Shown here piece after piece: positions 45,762 to 54,548 of a stretch of 64,000 nucleotides of DNA. Under the pieces are notes generated by a model. The model was not told the DNA's origin. It did no database searches and saw only the letters and a program-made list of their open reading frames with translations. Each line of letters begins with the position of its first letter. Within the stretch, counting starts at the first letter, position 1. The position numbers and the translations under genes were made by a program. The DNA is from Saprospiraceae bacterium (GTDB lineage Bacteria; Bacteroidota; Bacteroidia; Chitinophagales; Saprospiraceae): the NCBI GenBank assembly GCA_016714895.1, contig JADKBV010000013.1:62001-126000 (forward strand), given 5' to 3'.

Positions 45762-47813
45762 ATGAAGAGAATAAGATTGAAAATCATTATGGTTTTCCTG
45801 GTATTTGCTTTTTGTTTGTCAGCACAAACCAAAAAACGGGTTTTTGTTGATGAATCTTCGCAAAAAAAAGGGGTCATAGATGGAACAGGAAATATCATTG
45901 TTCCTGCTATTTATGACGATATTGAACCCTCTCCCCGGGAAATATTTGCCGGCAAAAAAGACGGAAAAATGTTGTTGTTTAATGGAGACGGTTCCATTCG
46001 TGTACCTTTACTGTATCAACATATTCAAGCGCACTTCAACAATTTTTCCAATCAGTATGGATTTGCGGCTGTGACAAAAAATGACAAACTAAAAAACTCC
46101 TGGGGTATGATCCGTGACGATGGAAAAATCATCATTCCGGAAAAATATCAATATGTCAGAGCGATCAATGAAAAATTGTTGGTTGCCCGAACTTACGAAG
46201 AAAAAATGTTATATTTTTTTAATGAAAAGGGTGAAATCCTCAAAAAAATTCCGGGTAATATAGTCGAACCTCATGATGTAGATAATACCTGTTTTGGTAT
46301 TGAAGGATTGGACCACAAAACGAATATTTACAATTCAGACCTCGAATTGATCACACCAAACGATCCGATGTCCGGTTATTGGACCAATGGAAATGAAACC
46401 ATTCTCAGATCTGATCCCAACAAAGGAAATTATGCTTTAGGAATGGTAAATCAAAAAGGAAAAACCATCATTCCTTTTGAATATCAGTCCTTTAAACATG
46501 GATTGGATGGTCACTGGATTTGCAAAAAAAGCAACAGTGACTACACCCAGGAAACAGCCGTTGTTTACGATGATAAAGGAAAAGTCATTATTCCTGAAGA
46601 CAATATTCAGGTCATAACCAATCAACATTATTACATGACTTTTGACAAAACGAATGACTTTGTTAGTCTTTATGATAAAAAAGGAAAAAAAGTACTTCCG
46701 GGAAAATATCAATACAGCCGAGCGTATACAAGGACAAAAAACGAAAGGACTCTGGATTGGTCTTATTTTTACAATGATTATGAATTAAAAAATAAAACGA
46801 CCGGAGAATTATATTTTCTGCAACAAAACGGAAAAATCACCTCTCTGAATGGTTTTACACAATTTGAATATTTTTCAGAAAAGTATCCTTTGATTGCCAC
46901 CAAAATAAATGATAGTCTTGGTTATGGACGTAGTACCTTACTAGATTTTGATGGTAAAAAATTATTGGATACAACGTATAATTCAATCGCATATTCGCAT
47001 GATCCAAACATGTATTTTGTACAGCATGATATTAACTCAAAAGTGCAAATACTGAATCTCCCTGATAAAAAAATATCTGAAGAAAAATACCTACAAGCTA
47101 TCTGGATGTTAAATGATTTCTACATTCTTCAAAAAGAAAAAGAATATTTTCTGGTGAATCAGAAAATGGAAAAAATTTTTGCTTCAACACTTAGTATCGG
47201 ACAACCGGTAAATATACATTACATTACCTTTCAAAAAGCCAAGGCCTTGAAAGGTAAATTGATCGCCGTGGTAAGTGATTATAAAAAATTTCCTGTTTTT
47301 ACAGCCATCAATGAATATGGAGACACGGCAAGTATTGACCCACGAAAATACGAAAATATTCCGGTAAGAACTCCGGAAAAAAAGGTTGAAGAAAAATTTT
47401 CAGAACCCTTTAAAGAAATTGTGGTTACAAAAGAAATGGGAATTTTGGAAGAAAATCCTAAACCTTTGGAAAAAATCAAAGAACAGGATTCATCTGTGGA
47501 AATCCAAAATTTTGCAGAACAAATGCCTTTATTTCCGGGAGGAATAGAAGCCATGAATGAATATATTGGCAAAAATTTAAAATATCCCGTTGTAGCCATG
47601 GAAAATGGTATTGAAGGCAAAGTGATCGTAACTTGTGTTGTTGAAAAAGACGGTACCCTGACTGAATGTAAAGTCGCCAAGGGTATAGGTGGAGGTTGTG
47701 ATGAGGAAGCATTAAAGCTGGTAAAATCTTTTCCGAAATTTACTCCCGGAAAACAAAAAGGTGAGCCGGTCAGGGTACAATACACCTTACCGGTAAAATT
47801 TAAGCTCAATTAA
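45762..47813 (+). CDS. WG-repeat protein with C-terminal TonB domain
   Basis: A 683-residue protein with a signal peptide (MKRIRLKIIMVFLVFAFCLS then AQ). The central region carries degenerate WG repeats, each a variant of 'KGVIDGTGNIIVPAIYDDIE', 'GMIRDDGKIIIPEKYQYV' and 'GMVNQKGKTIIPFEYQSF'. Residues about 595-683 form a TonB C-terminal domain (FPGGIEAMNEYIGKNLKYP and 'GIGGGCDEEALKLVKSFPKF'). The expected location is the periplasm or outer membrane. No N-terminal membrane anchor is present, so it is not a classical TonB energy transducer. The role is unknown; the fusion suggests contact with TonB-dependent receptors (inference). Confidence 0.8.
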   Translation: MKRIRLKIIMVFLVFAFCLSAQTKKRVFVDESSQKKGVIDGTGNIIVPAIYDDIEPSPREIFAGKKDGKMLLFNGDGSIRVPLLYQHIQAHFNNFSNQYGFAAVTKNDKLKNSWGMIRDDGKIIIPEKYQYVRAINEKLLVARTYEEKMLYFFNEKGEILKKIPGNIVEPHDVDNTCFGIEGLDHKTNIYNSDLELITPNDPMSGYWTNGNETILRSDPNKGNYALGMVNQKGKTIIPFEYQSFKHGLDGHWICKKSNSDYTQETAVVYDDKGKVIIPEDNIQVITNQHYYMTFDKTNDFVSLYDKKGKKVLPGKYQYSRAYTRTKNERTLDWSYFYNDYELKNKTTGELYFLQQNGKITSLNGFTQFEYFSEKYPLIATKINDSLGYGRSTLLDFDGKKLLDTTYNSIAYSHDPNMYFVQHDINSKVQILNLPDKKISEEKYLQAIWMLNDFYILQKEKEYFLVNQKMEKIFASTLSIGQPVNIHYITFQKAKALKGKLIAVVSDYKKFPVFTAINEYGDTASIDPRKYENIPVRTPEKKVEEKFSEPFKEIVVTKEMGILEENPKPLEKIKEQDSSVEIQNFAEQMPLFPGGIEAMNEYIGKNLKYPVVAMENGIEGKVIVTCVVEKDGTLTECKVAKGIGGGCDEEALKLVKSFPKFTPGKQKGEPVRVQYTLPVKFKLN

Positions 47814-47852
47814 TCATTTTTCAATTAGGTAATTCATTTCACCACAAATATC

Positions 47853-48773
47853 ATGAACTTCCGATACGCCAGACATACCACAGATTTACAAAACATCACA
47901 AATTTTTATACTGACGTTGTTGGTCTGTCGATAATAGGCTCTTTTGAAAATCACGATGGTTATGACGGTATTTTTTTGGGTTTTCCCGAAAGGGATTGGC
48001 ATCTGGAATTTACCCTATCGAAAAATAAACCACATCACACATTTGATGAAGATGACGCCCTGGTTTTTTACGTGTATTCAGAAATGGAATTATCGGCTGT
48101 TCAAAAAAGGCTGGAACGTTTAGGTATTCAGACAGAACAACCCAAAAATCCGTATTGGGCACAAAACGGCGTGATGATTTCAGATCCTGACGGACACAAA
48201 ATTATTTTTTCCGTTCAATCCAAAAAGCTGAGTTCTGAAGACGAACTCACCCGATTGGTCAGGTCAAAAGACATACACACCTGGGACGGAATACTGGATT
48301 TTGTGCGTCAATTGCCATACGGTCGCAATCAAAATCGCGAAGATTTTTCGTTGGTAATTTCTGAAGGTAGAGGCAGTTGCAGTTCAAAACATGCATTGCT
48401 CAAAAAAATAGCAGAAAACAATCAGATTCCCGGCGTACATCTCATCCTGGGTATGTATAAAATGAATCAACACAATACGCCCAAAATCGGTACGACCCTA
48501 ACAGAACACGGATTGGATTACCTTCCCGAAGCACATTGTTATCTCAAACTTAATGACACCCGTTTTGATCTTACCCTTGGAAATAACCATTTTGAAATCC
48601 CGGAAAAAGATATTCTGAAAGAAATCGTAATCGCTCCTGAAGATGTTACTTCTTTTAAGGTAGCCTATCACCAAACCTTTTTGAAAATATGGATGGCGGA
48701 AAACAACATTTCACAGGATTTTGCTACCCTTTGGTCGGTCAGAGAAATGTGTATCCAAAAATTGTCGGAATAA
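47853..48773 (+). CDS. VOC-family domain fused to a transglutaminase-like domain
   Basis: A 306-residue cytoplasmic protein. Residues 1-122 are a vicinal-oxygen-chelate domain resembling YycE (MNFRYARHTTDLQNITNFYT, 'HDGYDGIFLGFPERDWHLE', 'VMISDPDGHKIIFS'). Residues about 125-306 form a second domain with 'EGRGSCSSKHALLKKIAE', then H228 in EAHCY and D239 in TRFDLTLG. The order Cys-His-Asp (C176, H228, D239) is that of transglutaminase-like cysteine hydrolases, which is a fold inference. The VOC part could bind a small ligand or metal. No substrate or pathway is evident from neighbours: it follows the WG-repeat gene by 39 bases and may share its transcript. Confidence 0.75.
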   Translation: MNFRYARHTTDLQNITNFYTDVVGLSIIGSFENHDGYDGIFLGFPERDWHLEFTLSKNKPHHTFDEDDALVFYVYSEMELSAVQKRLERLGIQTEQPKNPYWAQNGVMISDPDGHKIIFSVQSKKLSSEDELTRLVRSKDIHTWDGILDFVRQLPYGRNQNREDFSLVISEGRGSCSSKHALLKKIAENNQIPGVHLILGMYKMNQHNTPKIGTTLTEHGLDYLPEAHCYLKLNDTRFDLTLGNNHFEIPEKDILKEIVIAPEDVTSFKVAYHQTFLKIWMAENNISQDFATLWSVREMCIQKLSE

Positions 48774-48952
48774 CCCAACGAGGTGATAAAAAAACAGTCT
48801 GTTTTCAATAGGTTTCAGGTTCTGTTATGATGGGTTGAAAACAATTTTACACCCAACAAAAGCCGGATTATTGCATTAACACTATAAAAGGTTATTGACA
48901 TTCAACCACCAATAGATTTTTTTTATACCTTAGCCTCTTCAATAACCAACCA

Positions 48953-50233
48953 ATGAGTACATTTGCCATCAATGATAAACGTGTGATCAACGCCTGGGCC
49001 ATTTTTGACTGGGCAAATTCGGCGTATTCTCTGGTCATTTCCACAGCGATTTTTCCCATTTATTTTATAGCTTATACTCCTGAAAACATTCAGTTGGGAA
49101 GCCTGAATTTCAGCAATTCAGCCTTATATTCCTTTGCGGTGACATTTTCTTATTTGATCATCGCCTTTTTGTCACCGGTTCTGTCGGGTATCGCGGATTA
49201 CAGCGGGAGGCGCAAGTTTTTTCTGCACATCTTTACGTTGGTTGGCTCTATGGCTTGTATGGTATTGTATCTTTTTAAGGGAGAGCCACAACTTTGGCTG
49301 GGAACCACGGCATTTATCATGGCGACGGTAGGATTTTCAGGTAGTCTGGTTTTTTACGACTCCTATCTGCCATTGATTGTGACCGAAGATCGCTACAATG
49401 CCGTCAGTGCCAAAGGATATACCCTGGGATATATTGGTAGTGTCATCTTACTGATCACCATTTTGTTTTTGGGCAATAAACCCGAATGGTTTGGTTTGCA
49501 GGACAGTCAGGCTGCTTATCGGTTGGGATTTTTGTTGGTAGGACTTTGGTGGGTCATATTTGCTCAGTATACTTTGCGATATTTACCCAAAGACAAAAGA
49601 ACCAACTTTACAGAAAAAGTATTTAAAAACGGTTTTCTGGAATTAAAAAAAGCATTCCGTAATGTCAGGGCCAATCCCAACATTCTGATGTTTTTGTCGG
49701 CCTTCTTTTTTTATTCTGCCGGAGTACAAACGGTCATTTATCTGGCTACGGTTTTTGCCAAACAGGAATTACAATTTGAATCCACCGAACTCATTTTGTT
49801 GGTATTGATACTACAACTCGTTGCAATCCTCGGTGCCTATTTGTTTTCACTATTGGGAAGTAAGTACGGCAACAGGCTTTCCATTATGATTATGTTGGGC
49901 ATATGGATAGCTATCTGTATTGGTGCTTATGTGACGACCAGCAAAAGTTTTTTTTACTTTCTGGCGATTTTGGTCGGTATGGTGATGGGGGGAATTCAAA
50001 GTCTTTCGAGGGCGAGTTATTCATCCATAATTCCGGAAAAAAAGGACACCACTTCTTATTTCAGTCTGATGGACGTGATCTATAAAATGGCCATTGTGAC
50101 GGGCACTTTTTCGTTTGGACTTGCCGAAAATCTGACGGGCAATATGCGGAATTCCGTGCTGGTTTTGGGTGTTTTTTTCCTGTTGGGGATGTTGTTTATA
50201 TCAAGAACCAAACTGCCGAAATGGTCGGCCTGA
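48953..50233 (+). CDS. MFS transporter of the UMF1/Atg22-like family
   Basis: A 426-residue inner-membrane transporter with 12 predicted helices. The N-terminal signature 'NAWAIFDWANSAYSLVISTA' and the loop 'SPVLSGIADYSGRRKFFLHI' are typical of the UMF1 (Atg22-like) major facilitator family, and 'MGGIQSLSRASYSSIIPEKK' is conserved in the second half. Relatives export amino acids or other metabolites; the substrate here is unknown. It is the last clearly intact long gene in the window: every recognisable longer gene downstream carries frameshifts. Confidence 0.9.
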   Translation: MSTFAINDKRVINAWAIFDWANSAYSLVISTAIFPIYFIAYTPENIQLGSLNFSNSALYSFAVTFSYLIIAFLSPVLSGIADYSGRRKFFLHIFTLVGSMACMVLYLFKGEPQLWLGTTAFIMATVGFSGSLVFYDSYLPLIVTEDRYNAVSAKGYTLGYIGSVILLITILFLGNKPEWFGLQDSQAAYRLGFLLVGLWWVIFAQYTLRYLPKDKRTNFTEKVFKNGFLELKKAFRNVRANPNILMFLSAFFFYSAGVQTVIYLATVFAKQELQFESTELILLVLILQLVAILGAYLFSLLGSKYGNRLSIMIMLGIWIAICIGAYVTTSKSFFYFLAILVGMVMGGIQSLSRASYSSIIPEKKDTTSYFSLMDVIYKMAIVTGTFSFGLAENLTGNMRNSVLVLGVFFLLGMLFISRTKLPKWSA

Positions 50234-50341
50234 TGAAAGGAGATGTTATAAAAACAGAGGAGAAACGAAAATAAAATCCATTCTTTTTTTTCGAAAGATA
50301 AACCTTAAATAAACTGAATTTTTGATAGAAAAACCTTTGAC

Positions 50342-50978
50342 TTATTTTTTATCCGAAGGCATTTTCAGAAAAATTTTATTTCTTCCCAATTCCACCATTC
50401 CTTTGTCTTCGAGTTGTTTTAAAAGCCGGGAATGACCACTCTGGCAGTTGCCAATTCGTGGGCCAATTGTTCGTGCGTTACTTCAAGAATATAACTTCCG
50501 GTGAGTTTTTGTTTTTTGTGCAACAGGTCGAGAAGTCTTTCGTCCACTTTTTTGAAAGCGATGGCATTGACCAGTTCGAGGAGTTCGTCAAAACGTTTGT
50601 GGTAGAGATTAAACATGTATTCGAGCCATTGCGGATATTCGCGGATGAGGTCGCGTATTCTTTCGATAGGCAAAAAGAGGATTTCCGTGATTTCTTCAGC
50701 AATCACTTTGACCTTACTCGTTTCATTATGCAGTCCGCCCATAAAAGACATGATACAACTTTCGCCACCACGGAGGTAGTACATATGATTTTCTGCCTTC
50801 ATCATCAGAACGAAGGACCTGCAGGCTTCCGCTGATGACAATAGGAACTGAACGGATGTATGATTGTTCGGAAATGAGGACTTCCCCTTTTAAGCGTTTT
50901 TAAAGTTGATAAGGCAAATAATTTTTCTCTGAGACCGGGAGAAGATTTAAATTCAGGAATTTGTTCGAGGTTGACCAT
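50342..50978 (-). pseudogene. Crp/Fnr-family regulator broken by frameshifts
   Basis: A conceptual protein of about 212 residues beginning MVNLEQIPEFKSSPGLREKL, with a cyclic-nucleotide-binding-like domain ('YYLRGGESCIMSFMGG') and a winged helix (LTGSYILEVTHEQLAHELAT then RLLKQLEDKGMVELGRNKIF). Three frame changes are needed: near 50880 (one base missing in AGGGGAAGTC), near 50790, and near 50430 (ATTCCCGG where ATTTCCCGG is expected). Two of these lie in or beside homopolymers. An intact homologue would sense a small molecule or redox state and control transcription. It is either a recent pseudogene or a functional gene with sequence errors. Confidence 0.8.
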
Positions 50979-51156
50979 GTTTTGTTTGTATTAATAACCC
51001 AAACCAAAAGGTCCGGGGGAAAGTATCTGAAAATATGTGGCTAAGTTAATCATCTTGAATGGTAAAACCACAATTTTTCTTAAATTGTTTTTAATTGCCG
51101 GATTTCTTAAATTTGTATGATTTGTTGAAAACAAAGATGTTCAGGAATTTTGCAGA

Positions 51157-51441
51157 TTACGTATTAAAAATGCTTGAAATATCGCATCGCAGTTTTGCAA
51201 AGTCGCTCTGGAAGCTTGTCATTATGCGGAACTTTTGTAAACGGTCATCTGTTATTAAAAATATCATTACATTTGTATAAAATCCTTCATAATGGAGACA
51301 TTAATCATCCGCACAGAAAAAGAAAAGCTTAGTGCTCTTAAGGCATTTTTGGAAGAAATGAATATCACCTTTGAAATTAAAAAGCCAAAAGTCAAAAAGG
51401 AAGATCGTCCATATGATCCTATGTTTGTAAAAAAGATACTT
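51157..51441. repeat. Direct repeat copy 1 around the DUF2683/YoeB module
   Basis: About 285 bases, including the promoter and most of the antitoxin gene, recur at 51881-52162 with roughly 90% identity (by eye). The spacing is 724 bases. The repeat ends inside the antitoxin gene. Confidence 0.8.
51268..51275 (+). promoter_or_regulatory. -7 box for the antitoxin-toxin pair
   Basis: TACATTTG, 16 bases before the antitoxin ATG. It is repeated exactly at 51989-51996 before the second copy. Confidence 0.6.
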
Positions 51442-51504
51442 GATACCGAAAATGAAAATACTATTAGAGTAAACCCGGCAAAAATATGGGAAAGTATTTT
51501 ATAG
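51292..51504 (+). CDS. DUF2683-type antitoxin
   Basis: A 70-residue hydrophilic protein, METLIIRTEKEKLSALKAFL with a continuing EEMNITFEIKKPKVKKED and a C-terminal VNPAKIWESIL. It resembles DUF2683-family antitoxins that pair with RelE/YoeB-type toxins. It would neutralise the toxin and probably autoregulate the operon. It overlaps the toxin frame by 19 bases, typical of such pairs. This copy is intact; a second copy at 52013 is frameshifted. Confidence 0.75.
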   Translation: METLIIRTEKEKLSALKAFLEEMNITFEIKKPKVKKEDRPYDPMFVKKILDTENENTIRVNPAKIWESIL

Positions 51505-51754
51505 AAATAAAAGAAACTGCTCAAAAAGAGATGAAGCAAATTGAAGTCCGGGGACAAAGCTACCATAAAAACTTGAATTAATATTGGTCGAACTTGAAAA
51601 TCATCCTACAACAGGTACGGGAAAACCTGAACAACTCAAACACGAGTTATCCGGTTATTGGAGCCGAAGACTCAATAAAAAAGATCGGTTGATTTATCAA
51701 ATTCTGGAAAAAGAAGTCATTGTCGTTATAGTCTCAGCATTAGATCATTATTAA
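51486..51754 (+). pseudogene. YoeB/Txe-type RelE-family toxin, frameshifted
   Basis: The conceptual protein of about 89 residues begins MGKYFIEIKETAQKEMKQIE, continues with VELENHPTTGTGKPEQLKHE, and ends with SGYWSRRLNKKDRLIYQI and SALDHY, the hallmark tail of YoeB-type ribosome-dependent mRNA interferases. Two frame changes are needed, near 51545 and in the A run near 51570. As it stands only about 33 codons are readable from the ATG, so the toxin should be inactive unless the indels are sequence errors. Confidence 0.8.
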
Positions 51755-51796
51755 AAAAGTTTAAAAAAAACGTCCAATTGTCGAAGCCAGCAACAG

Positions 51797-51832
51797 CGAT
51801 CCTGTATTTTATGAATTTGTAATTCAATACCA
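51797..51832. repeat. Short dispersed repeat, copy A
   Basis: The segment around CGATCCTGTATTTTATGAAT then TTGTAATTC recurs with a few changes at 54152-54187. Both copies lie beside toxin-antitoxin remnants. Confidence 0.5.
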
Positions 51833-51880
51833 AAATGATCTTAATATTTACACAAAGCTGCATTATTAGAAATTTTAAAA

Positions 51881-52162
51881 TTACGCATTAAAAATGCTTG
51901 AAATATCGCACGATTTTGTAAAGTCGCTCCGGCAGCTTGTCATTATGCGGAACTTTTGTAAACGGTCATCTGTTATTAAAAATATCATTACATTTGTATA
52001 AAATCCTTCATAATGGAGACATTAATCATCCGCACAGAAAAAGAAAACTTTACGCTCTTAAGGCATTTTTGGAAGAAATGAATATCACCTTTGAAGTTAA
52101 AAGCCAAAAGTCAAAAAGGAAGATCGTCCATATGATCCTATGTTTGTAAAAAGAATTACTTG
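51881..52162. repeat. Direct repeat copy 2
   Basis: Second copy of the 51157-51441 segment. Relative to copy 1 it has a few substitutions and short deletions, including the one that shifts the antitoxin frame (AAAACTTTACGCTC for AAAAGCTTAGTGCTC). Confidence 0.8.
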
Positions 52163-52166
52163 ATAG
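52013..52166 (+). pseudogene. Second DUF2683-type antitoxin copy, frameshifted
   Basis: It starts METLIIRTEKEN like copy 1, then loses frame through a short deletion. EEMNITFEV and KSQKSKRKIVHMILCL are read in shifted frames. It has no intact antitoxin product. Confidence 0.75.
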
Positions 52167-52270
52167 TATGCAGAATATAAGAGGAAATTATGTACAACTA
52201 ACTGAACAATACAAAAAAGAGTTTTGAAAATGAAGTATCGAATCGACTCCACTAAAGAGAGCAGATATCG

Positions 52271-52380
52271 ATGTGAAAATTATTATGAAATCAGGAAATA
52301 AGGCTGATATTTCTAAATTTATTAAAATTATAGAAGAACTCGAAAATCATCCTACAACAGGTAAGGGAAACCCGAAAGGA
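52271..52380 (+). pseudogene. Second YoeB-type toxin remnant, truncated
   Basis: The frame VKIIMKSGNKADISKFIKII then EELENHPTTGKGNP aligns with the middle of the toxin at 51486. The catalytic C-terminal region (SGYWSRR...SALDHY) is missing; the similarity stops near 52380. Confidence 0.65.
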
Positions 52381-52492
52381 TATTTTGAGCAGTCTGCAGC
52401 ATAGCAGGACAGAATAAAGACCCAATTTAGTTAAAATTGGTATAAAACTGTAATATTCAGATAAAAATGGTTTACAAAACGTTATAATTATT

Positions 52493-52500
52493 TACTTTTG
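52493..52500 (+). promoter_or_regulatory. -7 box for the XRE-ImmA gene
   Basis: TACTTTTG matches TAnnTTTG, 21 bases before the ATG at 52522. Confidence 0.5.
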
Positions 52501-52521
52501 AAACCAAATCAAAAAATCATC

Positions 52522-53560
52522 ATGAAAGAATTAATCTCCAAAAGAATAAGTCGGCCCGTCTGCTGGCACGAATGTCGCTTCGGAATTATCAGATGCAATA
52601 AGAAAGATACCGCCGTGAGCCACAATGCAATCCAAAATATGAAAATGCTGAAATGATGCCTGATATCAGTTATTGTCATTTGTCTAATGCTCTTGAGTAA
52701 AGGCAGACTATTTTATGCCCTAGCAATGTAGAAGTATAAAATAGAATTCAGGAAAAGCAGCAAACTATCAATTAAAGATATTGGTGCATTAAAAGAAGAA
52801 GTCCGCGATACTGTTTCAAGGTATCTGGAATTAGAAAATTATCTCGATATCTCTTCATCTTTTCAAAATCCGATTGCAGAAATTAATATTCAAACCGATG
52901 AGGACGTAGAAAACGCTGTAAATCAATTGTTATCCGATTGGCAAGTTGGGATTAATGCCTGCCAAATGTCATGGATCTTTTGGAAGATAAGGAAATCAAA
53001 GTAGTTGAAATAGATGCTCTGAAGGATTTGATGGATTTTCAGGATGGGCCAACACTAACATTCCGTTAATTGTAATTAGTAAAATTATTCAGTAGGCGTA
53101 AAGATTTACCTCTTTGTTCGAGTTGGGGCATTTATTATTGAATTTCCATCCGAAATTATCACATAAAGATATCAGAAGTTTTGTCGACCTTTGCAGGTGC
53201 TATGTTGATTGGAGCGAACCTTTACCGGGAATTTGGAAAAACCGTAATATTATAAGTATTAATGATTGATTGCGGTAAAGAAACATATAGTGTTTCTATC
53301 AAGGCAATTATGGCAAGAGCCAAAACGTTGGGTGTTATTAATGAAGCTACCTATAAAAGCTTTTGTATGTAAAGTAAATCAGAATCCCGATTTGAAAATG
53401 GAGAAAGGTTATGGTGAATATCCTGGAAAGAAAATTCATATAGATTGAAAGCTGTTGCTTATATCGTGCTGTTTCCATGAAACCATTTCTATGAGTAAAG
53501 CCGCTAATCTTGCCAAACCAAAAACTGGCAGCATTCAGAGACGAATATATTGAAATATGA
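52522..53560 (+). pseudogene. XRE-ImmA/IrrE-type antitoxin-protease, frameshifted
   Basis: A conceptual protein of about 345 residues. The N-terminal XRE helix-turn-helix is readable in pieces (MKELISKRI, SARLLARMSLRN, VSHNAIQ, YENAEMMPDIS). A linker (KLSIKDIGALKEEVRDTVSR, YLELENYLDISSSFQNPIAE) leads to an ImmA/IrrE-like metallopeptidase domain with VVEIDALKD, NTNIPLIVIS and FELGHLLLNFHP at about 53117. The first metal His of HELGH reads Phe (TTC) in this frame. At least six indels are needed, several in A runs. It ends ATGA, overlapping the PIN-domain gene by four bases. In related pairs this protein is the regulator/antitoxin. Confidence 0.75.
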
Positions 53561-54050
53561 TAATAGTAGTCAATGATGCAAATGTACTTATAGACTTAAT
53601 AAAATTGGATTTAACAGATCACTTCTTTTCTCTGCCTCTCAAATTTCATACGACGGACATTATCCTTGACGAATTACATGATGAACAACAAGAAACCTTA
53701 AAGCTCCAAATAGACAATGGAATTTTAATATTTTGAGCCTTTCATCAAATGATTTAATGGAAATGAATAACCTGCAATCGCAAAGAAGACCACAACTTTC
53801 GATTTAAGATTGTTCTGCTATAGTTTGTACAAAAAACATAAGTGGGAGTTGATAACTTCTGATAATAACCTCACGTAATTTTGCAGCAAATCTAAACCTT
53901 ATTGTTCATGGTCATTTATGGGGTTTTGATCAATTGGTAAATAATTTAGTTTTGGACCCAACTGATGCGATTGTAAAATTGAATCAATTAATGGACATAA
54001 ATCCCAGACTTGGATTACCAAATGCTGGAAGTTACAATTCGACTAAATAA
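53557..54050 (+). pseudogene. PIN-domain protein (toxin-like), frameshifted
   Basis: The first 63 codons are intact: MIIVVNDANVLIDLIKLDLT, then 'HTTDIILDELHDEQQETLK'. ND-x-N and ILDEL are the first acidic motifs of PIN-domain nucleases. Later pieces in other frames (LITSDNNL, 'AANLNLIVHGHLWGFDQL', DPTDAIVKLNQLMDINPRLG) complete a protein of about 165 residues. At least three indels are needed. PIN proteins paired with XRE-ImmA genes are thought to be RNA-cleaving toxins; here the 4-base overlap shows the pair was one operon. Confidence 0.75.
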
Positions 54051-54151
54051 TGGAGGAATTTATGACAGGAACTTTTTATCAAACCGAAGTCTGCCGTCCC
54101 AAACTGCACTAACACCGCCAAACTCGAGACGATGGTAACAGTTTGTTACAA

Positions 54152-54187
54152 CGATCCTATTTTTTAAGAATTTGTAATTCGACACCA
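54152..54187. repeat. Short dispersed repeat, copy B
   Basis: CGATCCTATTTTTTAAGAAT then TTGTAATTC matches copy A at 51797-51832 with a few substitutions. Confidence 0.5.
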
Positions 54188-54224
54188 GAATATTAATACA
54201 CTAAAACACAAAACTTGCATCCGA

Positions 54225-54335
54225 TTCTCAGGCGCTAAAGCGCCATCGAATTGACACCGGATGGTAAGACGATCGTGATTGCAAACTGCTGAACAGATTT
54301 CTCAGAGCCACAGCGCCATCGAATTGACGTAGGAT
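54225..54335. repeat. Imperfect tandem repeat, period 74
   Basis: Two copies of about 38 bases (54225-54262 and 54299-54335) share TTCTCAG and AGCGCCATCGAATTGAC, followed by a G+A-rich end (ACCGGAT or GTAGGAT). The first copy contains GGCGCTAAAGCGCC, a small hairpin. The origin is unknown. Confidence 0.55.
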
Positions 54336-54548
54336 CCCCGGCTAAACATATTTTATACTAAGGGACAATATCATCCATGTCTGAACATACAATCCAAAGA
54401 TGTTGGCAAAAAATTGAAAAAGAGCTGCAACAAAAGTAACTTTGCGACTCAAATATTTTCATAAAATGATAAAATAAAATATTCCTGTGAGATTTGAACT
54501 ACATATCAGTTTTTTTCCTTTTAACAGCATAAAAGTATAATTTTCCTT

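Larger units (their letters stand above)
54051..54548. other. Non-coding region with repeat remnants
   Basis: About 500 bases between the PIN pseudogene and pdeM. It contains a second copy of the short dispersed repeat (54152-54187) and two imperfect tandem copies of about 38 bases (54225 and 54299). No gene is supported. Confidence 0.45.

Noticed and set aside
54225..54335. Possible CRISPR array or integron attC sites
   Set aside because: Only two imperfect copies with a 74-base period, no spacer series and no cas or integrase gene nearby.
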